A stretch of 64,000 nt of DNA from a bacterium (GTDB taxonomy: Bacteria; Planctomycetota; Planctomycetia; Planctomycetales; Planctomycetaceae). Position 1 is the stretch's first letter; each line of letters starts with the position of its first letter. The DNA lies in contig WGME01000011.1 of NCBI GenBank assembly GCA_016125225.1, positions 78,634-142,633 of the forward strand, in the 5' to 3' direction. Made by a program: the position numbers and the translations under genes. Shown here one piece after another: positions 39,232 to 48,973 of the stretch. The notes under the pieces are model-generated. The model did not search any database. It saw nothing but the letters and a program-made list of their open reading frames with translations, and had not been told where the DNA came from.

Positions 39232-40584
39232 CTACCGGGCCGGACCTGTTTCCAGCAGCTTGGTCACCTGTGGCGCACCGAAGCGTAATGTCTGCACGAA
39301 TTCGCGGTCGCGTTCGGCGAGCTTTTCCATCAGTGGGGTGTCGATGGCGAACATGATTGATGCCTGGCGGCCGGCGGCATCGGCACACAGGTAATAGATC
39401 CACGTCACCGCACGGTCATTGATCGCCCCTTCCGCTGTGATGCGGTAGATGTAGCGGCCATCGGTGGTGGGGAGCGTTTCACCCGCGCCGAGCACCTTCA
39501 GCTTGTCGCCGAGCGAGCGTTGAATGTCGTTCTGGAAGGTCGCTTCGCTGGTGTGTTCGCCCGGCTTGGCGGAGGGAATGGGCGACAGATTGGCCTGCGT
39601 GACGAACAAACCCTGATCGAGCAAACGGAAGATTGCCACCTGTTCCGTCTGCTGGAACAAATGCCAGTCGCGATGATGCAGCAGGCTCAGGTTCCAGGGA
39701 GATTCGAAACGCAGGTTTTGAACCGATGGCGGGCCGGGCAGCAACGCGACATCGAGGACTTTTGGATCGGCAACGCGGCCAGGAACCTGTGCGGGCTTTC
39801 TGAGAACGCGCAGCACGGCTTTCACATCCAGTCCGGGGCTGACCGCACCAATCTCACGTTTTTCGGTCTGTTGCAACGAAGCATCGACAATGCACTTCGC
39901 TTTCAGGTCGTAATCGAACGCACCGCTGAAGGTCACTTCGGACGGCGTTCCCTGCACGGCTCCTTTGACTGAGCCCTGAAAACTGACAGCGGCGATGTCG
40001 TCTTTCACTTTCACCAGTCGGCACTTGAGTTCCGACTTGGTCGAGGCTTCCAGACGCGCAAGGAACTGAGCGACCCACGGAGCCGGAGTCCATTCTTCGC
40101 CGATCTCCACAGGAGCCAATGGCAAAAGCGCGATGAAGCCCAGGCTATCGCACGGCGGGGTGACCAGTTCAAGTTCCTGAGCTGAGAGCAATCCGCCGAG
40201 GCTGTAAAGTTCCAACCCGTTTGCTCGTCCCTGGGCGACGATCAGCTTGAGGGGTTCTGGCAGCTTGGTGGTCGACTTCTCATCCGCGATGTCGATATCG
40301 ACCTGAGCCGTTTCATAGTCACGGACCGCACGGAACGTTTCGACAGCGGCGCCCGGCCCCAGCATCCGGCGTTCGCGATACGAGATGGCGGCGACGACGT
40401 TTAAGGACAAGTCCGTGGGTTTGTTATCGCCACCGCGCGTCTGCACGCTGCCGTTGACATCGACCCGCATGCCGATGCCATAGGCCCGCGTGTCATCGAC
40501 CGGTTCTTCCAGCGTGTATTTTTCCGCCCCGAGAACTGGCACGGCGAATGTGATCAGCCACAAAAGCGACAACAGGCGTGGCAT
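39232..40584 (-). CDS. Exported hypothetical protein
   Basis: 450 residues. Signal peptide MPRLLSLLWLITFAVPVLGA. The N-terminal half resembles a lipid-binding or barrel-like domain of beta strands (YGIGMRVDVNGSVQTRGG, VEIGEEWTPAPWVAQFL); the C-terminal half is strand-rich with HHRDWHLFQQTEQVAIFRLL. No enzyme motif. Such long secreted hypothetical proteins are frequent in planctomycetes. It lies 35 bases downstream of dxs on the same strand and may be its cotranscribed neighbour. Confidence 0.75.
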   Translation of the reverse strand: MPRLLSLLWLITFAVPVLGAEKYTLEEPVDDTRAYGIGMRVDVNGSVQTRGGDNKPTDLSLNVVAAISYRERRMLGPGAAVETFRAVRDYETAQVDIDIADEKSTTKLPEPLKLIVAQGRANGLELYSLGGLLSAQELELVTPPCDSLGFIALLPLAPVEIGEEWTPAPWVAQFLARLEASTKSELKCRLVKVKDDIAAVSFQGSVKGAVQGTPSEVTFSGAFDYDLKAKCIVDASLQQTEKREIGAVSPGLDVKAVLRVLRKPAQVPGRVADPKVLDVALLPGPPSVQNLRFESPWNLSLLHHRDWHLFQQTEQVAIFRLLDQGLFVTQANLSPIPSAKPGEHTSEATFQNDIQRSLGDKLKVLGAGETLPTTDGRYIYRITAEGAINDRAVTWIYYLCADAAGRQASIMFAIDTPLMEKLAERDREFVQTLRFGAPQVTKLLETGPAR

Positions 40585-40618
40585 GTTTGACTCCGTTCAA
40601 ACGTGTAACAACGTCAAT

Positions 40619-42550
40619 TCAACTGGCCAGGCAGGCGGTATCGGACACAGGCTTGGCAACCACACCGGCCCGTTCGGCCGCAGTGCGACCAGCCGCGACG
40701 AGGCCAGCGACATCGAGGCCCAACTCCGCGAGCAATTCGTCTCGCTCGCCATGCTCCACAAAGCGGTCGGGCAAGCCGAGGCACCGCAAGTGGTCGGTAG
40801 CGACTCCCGCAGCATTAGCGGCTTCCAGCACGGCTGACCCGAATCCACCCGGCAGGCAACCTTCCTCGACCGTGAGCACAAACGCGGCCTCTTCCAAAGC
40901 GCGGAACATTGTCGAGGTATCGAGCGGTTTACAAAAGCGGGCATTGATCACACCAACATCGTAACCTTGTGCCTGCAGTTGTGCTGCGGCTTGCACGCAG
41001 TGCGTGAACAGCGTGCCATAGGCGATGAACATGCCATCGCGGCCCCAGCGATAGACTTCCGCCTTGCCGAGTTCGATCGGCTGTTCCGGGCGTTCGACCA
41101 CTTCGGTGTTCGCCTTGGGATAACGAATTGCCACGGCATGCGGCGTGGTGAGGGCGAAGTTCATCAGCGGGGCGACATCGTGATCATCACCCGGCGCCGC
41201 CACCACCATGTTCGGGAAGAGCCGCATGTACGGAATATCGAATGCCCCATGATGGGTCGGTCCATCGGTCCCGGCGATCCCCGCGCGATCCATGCAGAAG
41301 GTCACGGGCAGATTCTGCAAGGCGACTTCCTGGAAAATGTGATCGAAGGCCCGTTGCAGGAAGGTGCTGTAGATATCGACGACCGGCCGCATGCCCGCTT
41401 TCGCCATGCCCCCCGCAAAGGCGACCGAGTGGGCTTCGCAGATGCCAGTATCGAAGAAGCGTTCGGGAAAGTCCTGGCGGATGCGCGAGAGCTTGTTGCC
41501 CTCGCACATCGCGGCGGTCAGCACGCAGACTTTGTCGTTCTGCTGCATGGCATCATACAGGGCATCACTGACGGAGTTCGTATAGGCCCGCGTGGAACTC
41601 TTCTTGATCGATGCGACGCCGTTGTGACCGTTGCGCTGGAACGGCGGCGGAGCATGGAACATCACCGGGTCGTTGCAGGCGGGTTCGAAACCATGCCCCT
41701 TCTGCGTGAAAACATGCAGCAAGACCGGGCCGGAAACTTCCTTCACCATCTCCAGCGCTCGCCGCAACCCGAGCAGATCATGACCATCGACAGGGCCGAT
41801 GTAGCGGAAGCCCATCTCTTCAAAGAGCATGCCGCCGTGCAGGAAGCCTTTGAGGGCATCTTTGAATTGCGAGATGGCCTGCTGCGCACTTTCGCCCACC
41901 ATCGGGACTTTGTTCAGCAGCCACGAGACATCGCGTTTGAGGCCATTATAGAACGGGGCGATACGGGCCTTATCGAGATAATGGGCCAACCCGCCGACAC
42001 GCGGGCAGATGCCCATTTTGTTGTCGTTCAGAATGACGAGCAGGTCTTTCTTCAATTCGGCGGCGTTGTTCATGGCTTCGAAGACCACGCCGGAGGGCAA
42101 TGCACCATCGCCGATCACCGCGACTGACTTGCGACCAGTTTCACCGAGCAGATCATCACCCGCTTTAAGTCCCAACACGGTCGACACACTCGCCCCGGCA
42201 TGACCCGTCATGAAAAGGTCATACGGACTTTCCTGCGGATTGGGAAAGCCCATCAAACCGCCACGTCGACGGATCGACTGGAATTCGGCAAAGCGGCCGG
42301 TGATCAGTTTGTGCGGATAAATCTGATGGCCAGTATCCCAGATCAAACGATCGCACGAGAAGTCGTAGACCAGATGCAGCGCGAGGCAGAGTTCGACCAC
42401 GCCCAGGTTGCTGGCGAAGTGAGCCGTGCGGTCGCTGACCACGGTGCACAGAGCTTCGCGAATTTCATCGGCGAGTTGCAGCAACTGAGAATCGTTCAAG
42501 CCCTGCAGGTCGCGAGGCGATTGAATCTTCGGCAGCAGTTGAAAGTCCAT
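40619..42550 (-). CDS. dxs: 1-Deoxy-D-xylulose-5-phosphate synthase
   Basis: 643 residues. Thiamine-diphosphate enzyme, first step of the MEP isoprenoid pathway: pyruvate plus glyceraldehyde 3-phosphate to DXP and CO2. Marks: WDTGHQIYPHKLITGR, GDGALPSGVVFEAMNNA (cofactor site with the conserved Asn pair), FRYIGPVDGHDLLGL, TQKGHGFEPA, DTGICEAHSVAFAGGMAKAG (catalytic Glu region) and DRAGIAGTDGPTHHGAFD. Its ATG overlaps the stop of the upstream prenyl synthase gene in a TAATG, so the two are translationally coupled. Confidence 0.97.
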   Translation of the reverse strand: MDFQLLPKIQSPRDLQGLNDSQLLQLADEIREALCTVVSDRTAHFASNLGVVELCLALHLVYDFSCDRLIWDTGHQIYPHKLITGRFAEFQSIRRRGGLMGFPNPQESPYDLFMTGHAGASVSTVLGLKAGDDLLGETGRKSVAVIGDGALPSGVVFEAMNNAAELKKDLLVILNDNKMGICPRVGGLAHYLDKARIAPFYNGLKRDVSWLLNKVPMVGESAQQAISQFKDALKGFLHGGMLFEEMGFRYIGPVDGHDLLGLRRALEMVKEVSGPVLLHVFTQKGHGFEPACNDPVMFHAPPPFQRNGHNGVASIKKSSTRAYTNSVSDALYDAMQQNDKVCVLTAAMCEGNKLSRIRQDFPERFFDTGICEAHSVAFAGGMAKAGMRPVVDIYSTFLQRAFDHIFQEVALQNLPVTFCMDRAGIAGTDGPTHHGAFDIPYMRLFPNMVVAAPGDDHDVAPLMNFALTTPHAVAIRYPKANTEVVERPEQPIELGKAEVYRWGRDGMFIAYGTLFTHCVQAAAQLQAQGYDVGVINARFCKPLDTSTMFRALEEAAFVLTVEEGCLPGGFGSAVLEAANAAGVATDHLRCLGLPDRFVEHGERDELLAELGLDVAGLVAAGRTAAERAGVVAKPVSDTACLAS

Positions 42551-43446
42551 TAGTGATCCCTTTGCCCGACAAACCGGGCGAGTGACACCAGGTGTTGACT
42601 CTGTGAGCCCAAAGACCGGGCCAGTTCGGTCGCTTCGTCGATCAGCAGGTCGGCTCGGCGGCGGCTTTCTGCGATGCCGAGCAAACCGGGGTAGGTCAGT
42701 TTTCCGGCTTGGGCATCCTTCTGCACGCCTTTACCCATTTTTTCCGGATCGCCCGAAACGTCCAATAGGTCATCCGTAATTTGGAACGCTAAACCAACAC
42801 GTTCACCAAACTTTTTCAGGGTGGTGAGTTGGTCTGGAGTGGCTGAGGCGACTCTGCCGCCTAATGTGAGCGCACAAGTGAATAGTCGCCCGGTCTTGCG
42901 GCGATGAATCGCCTCCAATTCAGCGACCGTCGAGAGTCCCTGTTCCTCGGCGAGCATGTCGACCACCTGACCGGCGACCATGCCACAATCCCCGGCGGCG
43001 GAGGCCAGGTCGGCACAACAGGCGGCGGCGATCGCGGGCGGCGTAATGTCACGAGCCACCACTTCAAACGCCAACGTCAGGAGGGCATCACCCGCCAGAA
43101 TCGCGAGGGCTTCCCCGAAGACCTTGTGATTGGTCGGCCGACCGCGCCGGAAGTCGTCGTCATCCATAGCAGGCAAATCATCATGGATGAGCGAGTAGGT
43201 GTGGATCATTTCCAGGGCACAGGCGGCGGGCAGGGCAGCGGAAATGTCACCGCCACACGCTTCGCAGGCCAGCAGTGTGAGCATGGGTCGCAGGCGCTTC
43301 CCCCCGGCGAGCAGACTGTAGGCCATCGCTTCCCGCAAACGGGGCGGGCAATCGTCGGCGGGTTGCATGTACTCCGCCAAGCGGGCATTCACGCGATCTC
43401 GGTAATCGCGAAGGACGGCATCGAGGCTGTCGGCTGTGGTCGGCAT
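42550..43446 (-). CDS. ispA: Short-chain prenyl diphosphate synthase (farnesyl/geranylgeranyl type)
   Basis: 298 residues. Condenses IPP with allylic diphosphates. First Asp-rich motif DDLPAMDDDD (in IHDDLPAMDDDDFRRGRPTNH, about 90), second DDLLD (in FQITDDLLDVSGDPEKMGKG, about 222). The FARM region LIHDDLPAMD preceded by MIHTYS is the FPP synthase (type II) pattern. Starts GTG/ATG at 43446 in MPTTADSLDAV. Coupled to dxs. The exonuclease VII small-subunit gene that often precedes ispA is absent. Confidence 0.95.
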   Translation of the reverse strand: MPTTADSLDAVLRDYRDRVNARLAEYMQPADDCPPRLREAMAYSLLAGGKRLRPMLTLLACEACGGDISAALPAACALEMIHTYSLIHDDLPAMDDDDFRRGRPTNHKVFGEALAILAGDALLTLAFEVVARDITPPAIAAACCADLASAAGDCGMVAGQVVDMLAEEQGLSTVAELEAIHRRKTGRLFTCALTLGGRVASATPDQLTTLKKFGERVGLAFQITDDLLDVSGDPEKMGKGVQKDAQAGKLTYPGLLGIAESRRRADLLIDEATELARSLGSQSQHLVSLARFVGQRDH

Positions 43447-43854
43447 GCGCGGTCGTCCGCATCCTTGCTGGGGCGATCAACGCTCTGGTTGACCTCACCC
43501 TCGTACGATTATGGCGTCGATCCTGACGGTCTGATCATACTTGGCGAACTCCCGCAGGTGAAGCGTGCCTATATCCTGCGGGCAGGCCGTCAATCCCAGA
43601 CGATGAAATGATTGACAGTTTGTAATGACGAGGGATAGACTCAAATTCATCGATTTTCAATGGTCTGCCCGACTCGGACGCTCAAGGTGGGAGAGCACAC
43701 GTGTCGCAGGTTCTGAACTGCCATTCTCTGGCATGGGTCTACACGATCGCAGGGGGTGTCGCCCCGCGCGGGATCTCTGACCGCTTCTGTCGAAAGGCCC
43801 AAACCCACCCGCACTGCTGAAGCAACCGGAATCACCAACAGGAAGGGCGTGGTT
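43447..43854. other. Divergent promoter region and long leader of hppA
   Basis: 408 bases between ispA and the pyrophosphatase gene. It holds a promoter at 43612-43641 and then about 207 bases of leader before the hppA start. Its GC-rich part (CGCAGGGGGTGTCGCCCCGC, 43749-43768) could fold, but I recognise no known riboswitch. Confidence 0.5.
43612..43641 (+). promoter_or_regulatory. Sigma-70-type promoter of the pyrophosphatase gene
   Basis: Consensus -35 TTGACA (43612-43617), an 18-base spacer and -10 TAGACT (43636-43641). Start of transcription about 43648. Confidence 0.55.
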
Positions 43855-46422
43855 ATGTGTGGTCGTGTGCAGGAACGGATCGGCCGCGTCGGGGTGGCGA
43901 CTTTGGCGTTCGGGTTGATAGCGCCACAGGCAGCCCATGCTCAGGAAGTCGCCGCCCCGGTGCTACCAGACTCGACCACCGTCGCGTTTTGTTGGATCGT
44001 CAGCCTCGCAGGTTCGATCACGGCGCTGGTCTTTGCCTACCGTTTCTTCCTGTGGATGGTCGCCATGAATGAAGGCGATCCACTGATGATCAAGATCGCC
44101 GATGCTGTGCGTGATGGGGCACGGGCCTATCTCAGCCAGCAGTACAAAGTGGTCTTCGTCTTCTTTCTGGTGGTCTCGGCGATTCTCGCCTGGATGGCCT
44201 TCGGTTTGAATGCTCAATCGAAATGGGTGCCATTGGCGTTCTGGACCGGCGGGCTCTTCAGCGGGCTGGCCGGTTGGTTCGGGATGCGAACGGCGACGAT
44301 GGCCAGTTCCCGGACCGCACAAGGGGCCAAGCAATCGCTCAATCAAGGCTTGCAGGTCGCTTTCCGCAGTGGAGCGGTGATGGGCTTGACGGTGGTCGGT
44401 CTCGGCCTGCTCGATATCTGCCTGTGGTTTGCCGTTCTCTACTGGATGTTCAGTTTGCCGCTGATCGATGTCACGGTCACCATGCTCTGCTTCGGGATGG
44501 GGGCCAGCAGTCAGGCCTTGTTCGCCCGGGTTGGCGGAGGCATCTTCACCAAGGCGGCCGATGTCGGTGCCGACCTCGTTGGCAAAGTGGAGCACAGTAT
44601 TCCTGAAGATGATCCCCGGAACCCAGCCACGATTGCGGATAATGTGGGCGACAATGTGGGTGATGTCGCGGGCATGGGGGCCGACTTGTATGAATCATAC
44701 TGCGGTTCGATTCTGGCTGCGGCGGCGATTGGCGTTTCCGCGTATCCCGAATCGCCCAAGATGCAGATGATGCTGCTGTTGCTGCCGATGGTGCTGGCGG
44801 CGGCAGGGATCGGCCTGTCGATCGCGGGCATCTATATGGTGCGCACCAACGAAGACGCCACGCAACGCAATCTGTTGCAAGCACTCGCACGGGGCATCAA
44901 CTTCAGCACGGCGGGAGTCTTCGCGGCGGCGTTTCTGCTGGTCTACATGCTGATCGTGTTGCCTTCGCAGTCGGCAGGAATTCCGGTCGGCAGTCCTTAT
45001 CCACAAGGACTGCCACTCCTGGGACTGGCGGGGTCCATTGTGACGGGCCTGGTGGCCGGTTGGCTCATCGGCAAGTGGACTGAGTATTCCACCAGCCAGG
45101 AATACGAACCCACGCGCCGCATTGCCGACCAGGCGGTCACGGGCCCCGCGACAGTCATCATTTCGGGCATTGCCGAAGGTTTCTACAGCGTTTGGGCACC
45201 AATCGTGATTGTCGGCGTGAGTATTCTGCTGGCATTCGGTTTGGGCACCGGCTTCGTTTATACAGATCCACGGTTATTCGCGCTGGGGCTGTATGGCGTC
45301 GCGATTGCTGCCGTCGGGATGCTGAGCACCTTGGGGATTACGCTGGCCACCGATGCCTATGGCCCCATCGCTGACAACGCCGGTGGCAATGCCGAAATGA
45401 GCAAGCAGGAACCTTATGTGCGGCATCGCACCGATGCCCTCGACAGCCTCGGCAATACCACCGCCGCGACTGGAAAGGGCTTCGCCATCGGATCGGCGGC
45501 ACTCACGGCCCTCGCATTGCTCGCCGCCTATGTCGAAGAGGTCCGAGTCGGTTTTGATCGCTGGGTCGAAAAGTCGCCAGCGGTGGCGGTATCTCCTGCG
45601 ATGACCGATGCCACCGTCTTCAAACGGACGGAGTCGTTACTGGCAGCTCGCTGGAAGCAAGATAGCCAGAACATCGCCTATTTGATGTTCCCGCCCAATG
45701 CACCGAAGCCGCCGCAATCAATTCTTGATCTACGGAACGCCGAAGTGGGTTCGACGATTGAACACGTCAACCTGCAACAGTTGATCGATGATGGCAAGGT
45801 GATTGCGAATCACTCGGCGACCATTCCCGACTTCGCCCGGTACTACGATCTGTCGGTGATGAATCCGGGGGTGCTCGTCGGTCTGTTTCTGGGAACTATG
45901 CTGGTCTTCGTCTTCTGTGCACTGACCATGAAAGCCGTCGGTCGGGCGGCGGGGAAGATGGTTGCCGAAGTCCGCCGCCAGTTCCGTGAGAACGCAGGCA
46001 TCATGCAGGGGATTTCCGATCCCGACTATGCGGCTTGCGTGGAGATCAGCACCAAAGCCGCCCAACGGGAAATGATCATCCCGTCGGTCTTGGCGTTGGT
46101 TGTGCCGGTGATCGTGGGGTTATTGCTCGGGGTCGGTGGAGTGATCGGCATGCTTGCCGGGGGCCTCACCTCGGGCTTTGCCGTCGCCGTGATGATGGCC
46201 AATGCCGGTGGTGCCTGGGACAACGCCAAGAAGTATATCGAAAGCGGTGCTCACGGCGGCAAAGGGACCGAAGCCCACAAAGCCACCGTCGTGGGCGACA
46301 CCGTCGGCGATCCGTTCAAAGATACGTCCGGCCCAAGTTTGAACATCCTCATCAAACTGATGAGCATGGTCTCGGTGGTCTTTGCGGGCCTGATCGTGCA
46401 ATACGCCCTGCGGCTATTCTAG
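43855..46422 (+). CDS. hppA: Membrane-bound pyrophosphatase, K+-dependent type
   Basis: 855 residues from the ATG at 43855, with AGGAAGGG upstream; the frame opens earlier at 43756. Couples pyrophosphate hydrolysis to H+ or Na+ pumping. About 16 membrane helices; active-site segments [40 protein letters not shown] and [11 protein letters not shown], with [10 protein letters not shown] near the end. [10 protein letters not shown] has Ala where K+-independent members have Lys, so K+-dependent. Pump specificity cannot be told. Two oddities: a signal-peptide-like first helix ending QAAHAQE, and an insertion of about 100 residues (about 560-665) in a loop, making it much longer than the usual ~700. 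Confidence 0.96.
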   Translation: MCGRVQERIGRVGVATLAFGLIAPQAAHAQEVAAPVLPDSTTVAFCWIVSLAGSITALVFAYRFFLWMVAMNEGDPLMIKIADAVRDGARAYLSQQYKVVFVFFLVVSAILAWMAFGLNAQSKWVPLAFWTGGLFSGLAGWFGMRTATMASSRTAQGAKQSLNQGLQVAFRSGAVMGLTVVGLGLLDICLWFAVLYWMFSLPLIDVTVTMLCFGMGASSQALFARVGGGIFTKAADVGADLVGKVEHSIPEDDPRNPATIADNVGDNVGDVAGMGADLYESYCGSILAAAAIGVSAYPESPKMQMMLLLLPMVLAAAGIGLSIAGIYMVRTNEDATQRNLLQALARGINFSTAGVFAAAFLLVYMLIVLPSQSAGIPVGSPYPQGLPLLGLAGSIVTGLVAGWLIGKWTEYSTSQEYEPTRRIADQAVTGPATVIISGIAEGFYSVWAPIVIVGVSILLAFGLGTGFVYTDPRLFALGLYGVAIAAVGMLSTLGITLATDAYGPIADNAGGNAEMSKQEPYVRHRTDALDSLGNTTAATGKGFAIGSAALTALALLAAYVEEVRVGFDRWVEKSPAVAVSPAMTDATVFKRTESLLAARWKQDSQNIAYLMFPPNAPKPPQSILDLRNAEVGSTIEHVNLQQLIDDGKVIANHSATIPDFARYYDLSVMNPGVLVGLFLGTMLVFVFCALTMKAVGRAAGKMVAEVRRQFRENAGIMQGISDPDYAACVEISTKAAQREMIIPSVLALVVPVIVGLLLGVGGVIGMLAGGLTSGFAVAVMMANAGGAWDNAKKYIESGAHGGKGTEAHKATVVGDTVGDPFKDTSGPSLNILIKLMSMVSVVFAGLIVQYALRLF

Positions 46423-46426
46423 AGGT

Positions 46427-46470
46427 AGTCCAGAGACGAGAGGCCAGAGTCGAGAGCCAGAAGCTTGAGC
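46427..46470. repeat. Heptad-type GACGAGA / GTCGAGA repeat
   Basis: GAGACGAGAGGCCAGAGTCG and following GAGAGCCAG (46433-46461) match the inverse of the insertion in mfd. It lies between the stops of hppA and the DinB gene. Confidence 0.55.
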
Positions 46471-46497
46471 ATTCTCCTGGCACTCAACACTTGGCGA

Positions 46498-46956
46498 TCA
46501 ATCTTCCAGACCCAGTGCTTTGCGTTTTTCCTGAATGTGGACCAGATGGCCGCGGATGTGCTGCGTGGTTAGTTCCACTTGTTGCCGCAGGGTGAGTAAG
46601 CCGCGTTCGCTATGAACGGCGGTTCTTTGCCAGGCACTCTCGGGCAGATTCCGTAAGATCGGTGCGAGTTGCCTGCGGGTCCATTCAATCAATTGCAGTT
46701 CGACTTCCACATCTCGCGTATTGTAGTCGAATGCGGTGACATACCGATCCTGATCGACCCCCATGAGCAAGGGGTTGTCCATTCCGATCGTACGTTTGAT
46801 GCGGTCGGCCCAGTACTGCTCGGCGTCGGAGAGATGGCCAATGACTTCCAGTGTGCTCCATTTGCCGGGGATCGGCCGGGCCTGCAGTTGTTCGAGTGTC
46901 ATATCCGACACTGCGGCGCGCAGGTCTTGCACATCGCTCAGAAAGGTTTCCAGCAT
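46498..46956 (-). CDS. DinB-family protein
   Basis: 152 residues. Four-helix DinB/YfiT fold: PIPGKWSTLEVIGHLSDAEQYWADRI places the first metal-binding His (about residue 41), and TTQHIRGHLVHIQEKRKAL near the C-terminus gives the other two. Family members are metal-dependent, often bacillithiol- or mycothiol-linked transferases or simple hydrolase-like proteins. It lies 26 bases after the metallopeptidase lipoprotein gene and is probably cotranscribed with it. Confidence 0.9.
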   Translation of the reverse strand: MLETFLSDVQDLRAAVSDMTLEQLQARPIPGKWSTLEVIGHLSDAEQYWADRIKRTIGMDNPLLMGVDQDRYVTAFDYNTRDVEVELQLIEWTRRQLAPILRNLPESAWQRTAVHSERGLLTLRQQVELTTQHIRGHLVHIQEKRKALGLED

Positions 46957-46982
46957 CGGCTTTGCCTTATGATGACCGTGGG

Positions 46983-47936
46983 TCAGTCGCGAATGCGGGT
47001 GGCCCCCGCCGTCATCAGATTCTGCTGCAGAGTCGCCGCGTAGGCAACAAACCGCTCATCGTAATGAGGCAAGGCTTTTGCCAGACGGTCAGAGAGCGGC
47101 CCCGGATGGGCATCGAATCGCAGTTCATTCAGGAAATCGACGAGCACGGCCTGGGTGGTTTCGCTGTCATGCAGCATGAAGTGCGCCCAGGCCCAGGCTT
47201 CCAGATAATCGGCCTTCTGCATCTGGCCGACATCGCCGAGTTGTTCCAGACGTTTCACATCGGGTCGCCAGCCATTGTTCAAGGCTTCGGTCAACTGCTG
47301 CGCATACTCGGCATTGAAGCCGTGTTTGGAACTGACGATTTCGAAGTACTCGGCCAGGCCTTCGTCGAGCCACAGCGGCACATCTTTCAAACTGGCGTGC
47401 AACACGCCATGAGTGTATTCATGCCGGAGATCTTCCTGAATCTTTTCCCCCCAAAAGGTGTAGACCGCGAGTTCATCGGTGGTGCCGACGAAGTAGGCCC
47501 GCCGTGGCGGCAGATTCGGGAAGGCCGTTTGCAGGTACTGGGCGTACCGGACTTCATCGGCGAAGAGATAGACCGTAACCGGTTGCTTCTGCAGAGGCAG
47601 CTGCAGCGTATGGGCCATCTCTTCGCGGAGATGTTCCAGGTCTTGAATGAGCGGGTGATTCTTCGGCAGACGGATATCGCTCTGCACCACCAGTTGATCG
47701 GCCGTGAATTTGTGCCGCTGCGGCAGGCCGGTGGTCGTGTTGTGGCGGAAGGCACCGCAGCCCGGTAGCGCGCAGAGTAGAACCATCACGAGCAGGGATG
47801 ACGATTTCCATCGTCCCTGACGTGTCGGGGGATTCGCCGATTTGGCCCCCACCAGCGGCAACGCATCGTCCTCCTTGACGGGTGCGAGTCGGTTCGTGAA
47901 ACGGCGAATCGTCCCAGAATCGGCAGAAACCGGCAA
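46983..47936 (-). CDS. Putative lipoprotein metallopeptidase (DUF1570/peptidase MA-like)
   Basis: Up to 317 residues. An export segment SLLVMVLLCALPGC fits a lipobox, so the mature protein is probably a lipoprotein. The gluzincin motif is HEYTHGVLH with the third ligand in WLDEGLAEYFE downstream, as in DUF1570-type proteins. The start is uncertain: the long frame begins with a TTG at 47936; a GTG at 47852 gives a better-sized leader. The substrate is unknown. DinB gene follows on the same strand. Confidence 0.8.
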   Translation of the reverse strand: MPVSADSGTIRRFTNRLAPVKEDDALPLVGAKSANPPTRQGRWKSSSLLVMVLLCALPGCGAFRHNTTTGLPQRHKFTADQLVVQSDIRLPKNHPLIQDLEHLREEMAHTLQLPLQKQPVTVYLFADEVRYAQYLQTAFPNLPPRRAYFVGTTDELAVYTFWGEKIQEDLRHEYTHGVLHASLKDVPLWLDEGLAEYFEIVSSKHGFNAEYAQQLTEALNNGWRPDVKRLEQLGDVGQMQKADYLEAWAWAHFMLHDSETTQAVLVDFLNELRFDAHPGPLSDRLAKALPHYDERFVAYAATLQQNLMTAGATRIRD

Positions 47937-48181
47937 GAGCGAGTCGAGACGTGTTCAGATGTATGCATTTTGTGGCTGAAGTCAACGCGGAATGCGGAAG
48001 GGGAAGTCGGAGCCTATGCCCACCAATTGCATACCGTAAAGCCGCCACCGCTGGGTGGCAGTCCCCCTCTTAACTCACGGGAACCGATCTTTACTTGAAC
48101 TGGCGAAATGTGTTACAGCACACGATTGTCGCGGAGTCAAAGGTTCCGTTCGAGGCGATCGCAAGTTCAGGCGGCCGAATC

Positions 48182-48973
48182 ATGTTGACACACACCAGTC
48201 CGCGGGGCATGTCTTATCTGGCTATCGCCTTGGGCTTTCTCCCTTTCGTTCTGGCTTGCTTTGTGCATCTGGCCCGGCCATCCGTTCCGCTGGCCCTGGC
48301 CAATGTCTCGCGGCCGGCGCTGGCTTTTGATCAGTATCTGGTGGACTTGGGAAAAATCGATCCGACGACAGAAGTGCGGGGCACCTTCGTTTTCGAGAAC
48401 AAAGGCAAGGTCCCCTTAACCATCGATCAGGTGACGCCGAGTTGCGGCTGCCTCGAGCCGCAGTTGTCATCGAAGTCGCTGCAGCCGGGCGATACCGGGG
48501 CTGTAGTCTTGCGAATGCAACCGGCCAATGAATCACCTGGCTCGAAAGAATTCTTCGCCGACGTTGCTTATCACGATCCGGAACCCCGCAGCACGCGAAT
48601 CACCTTCCGACTGGAAGTTCCGGAACGGCAACTCTCGGTCCGGCCACGAGCGTTGATGGTCTACCAGCTCAGCTCCGAGCCCACGCGGCATGTGGTCCAG
48701 GTCACCGATACCCGGCCCAACCCCGCACAGGTGAAGAGTGCGGAAATCAATACTTCGTGGGCCACCATCGATTTGCTCGACCGACAGATTCAACCCACGG
48801 GCGGCATCACAACGGAACTCGAAGTCACCGTGCCCGCCGATGTGCCCCCCGGTCGACATGAAGGCTTGATCACAATTCATACGACCGATCCGAAATCGCC
48901 TGTTCTCCGCGTGCCCGTCCTCATTCATGGACGCCCGCAATTCGCCGATGTTCCCGCCCATGACCACCAATGA
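48182..48973 (+). CDS. Membrane-anchored DUF1573 protein
   Basis: 263 residues from the ATG at 48182 (frame opens at 48095). N-terminal helix MSYLAIALGFLPFVLACFVHL anchors or exports it. Next comes a DUF1573 unit: DQYLVDLGKIDPTTEVRGTF, then ENKGKVPLTIDQVTPSCGC, with its typical Cys-x-Cys. A second Ig-like beta domain follows (about 150-260). Roles of DUF1573 proteins are not established; many are secreted or periplasmic in Planctomycetes and Bacteroidetes. The hydrolase gene overlaps its end by 14 bases. Confidence 0.85.
   Translation: MLTHTSPRGMSYLAIALGFLPFVLACFVHLARPSVPLALANVSRPALAFDQYLVDLGKIDPTTEVRGTFVFENKGKVPLTIDQVTPSCGCLEPQLSSKSLQPGDTGAVVLRMQPANESPGSKEFFADVAYHDPEPRSTRITFRLEVPERQLSVRPRALMVYQLSSEPTRHVVQVTDTRPNPAQVKSAEINTSWATIDLLDRQIQPTGGITTELEVTVPADVPPGRHEGLITIHTTDPKSPVLRVPVLIHGRPQFADVPAHDHQ

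Noticed and set aside
40967..42127. 386-codon plus-strand frame
   Set aside because: It lies fully antisense to dxs and has no domain; long antisense frames arise from codon bias.
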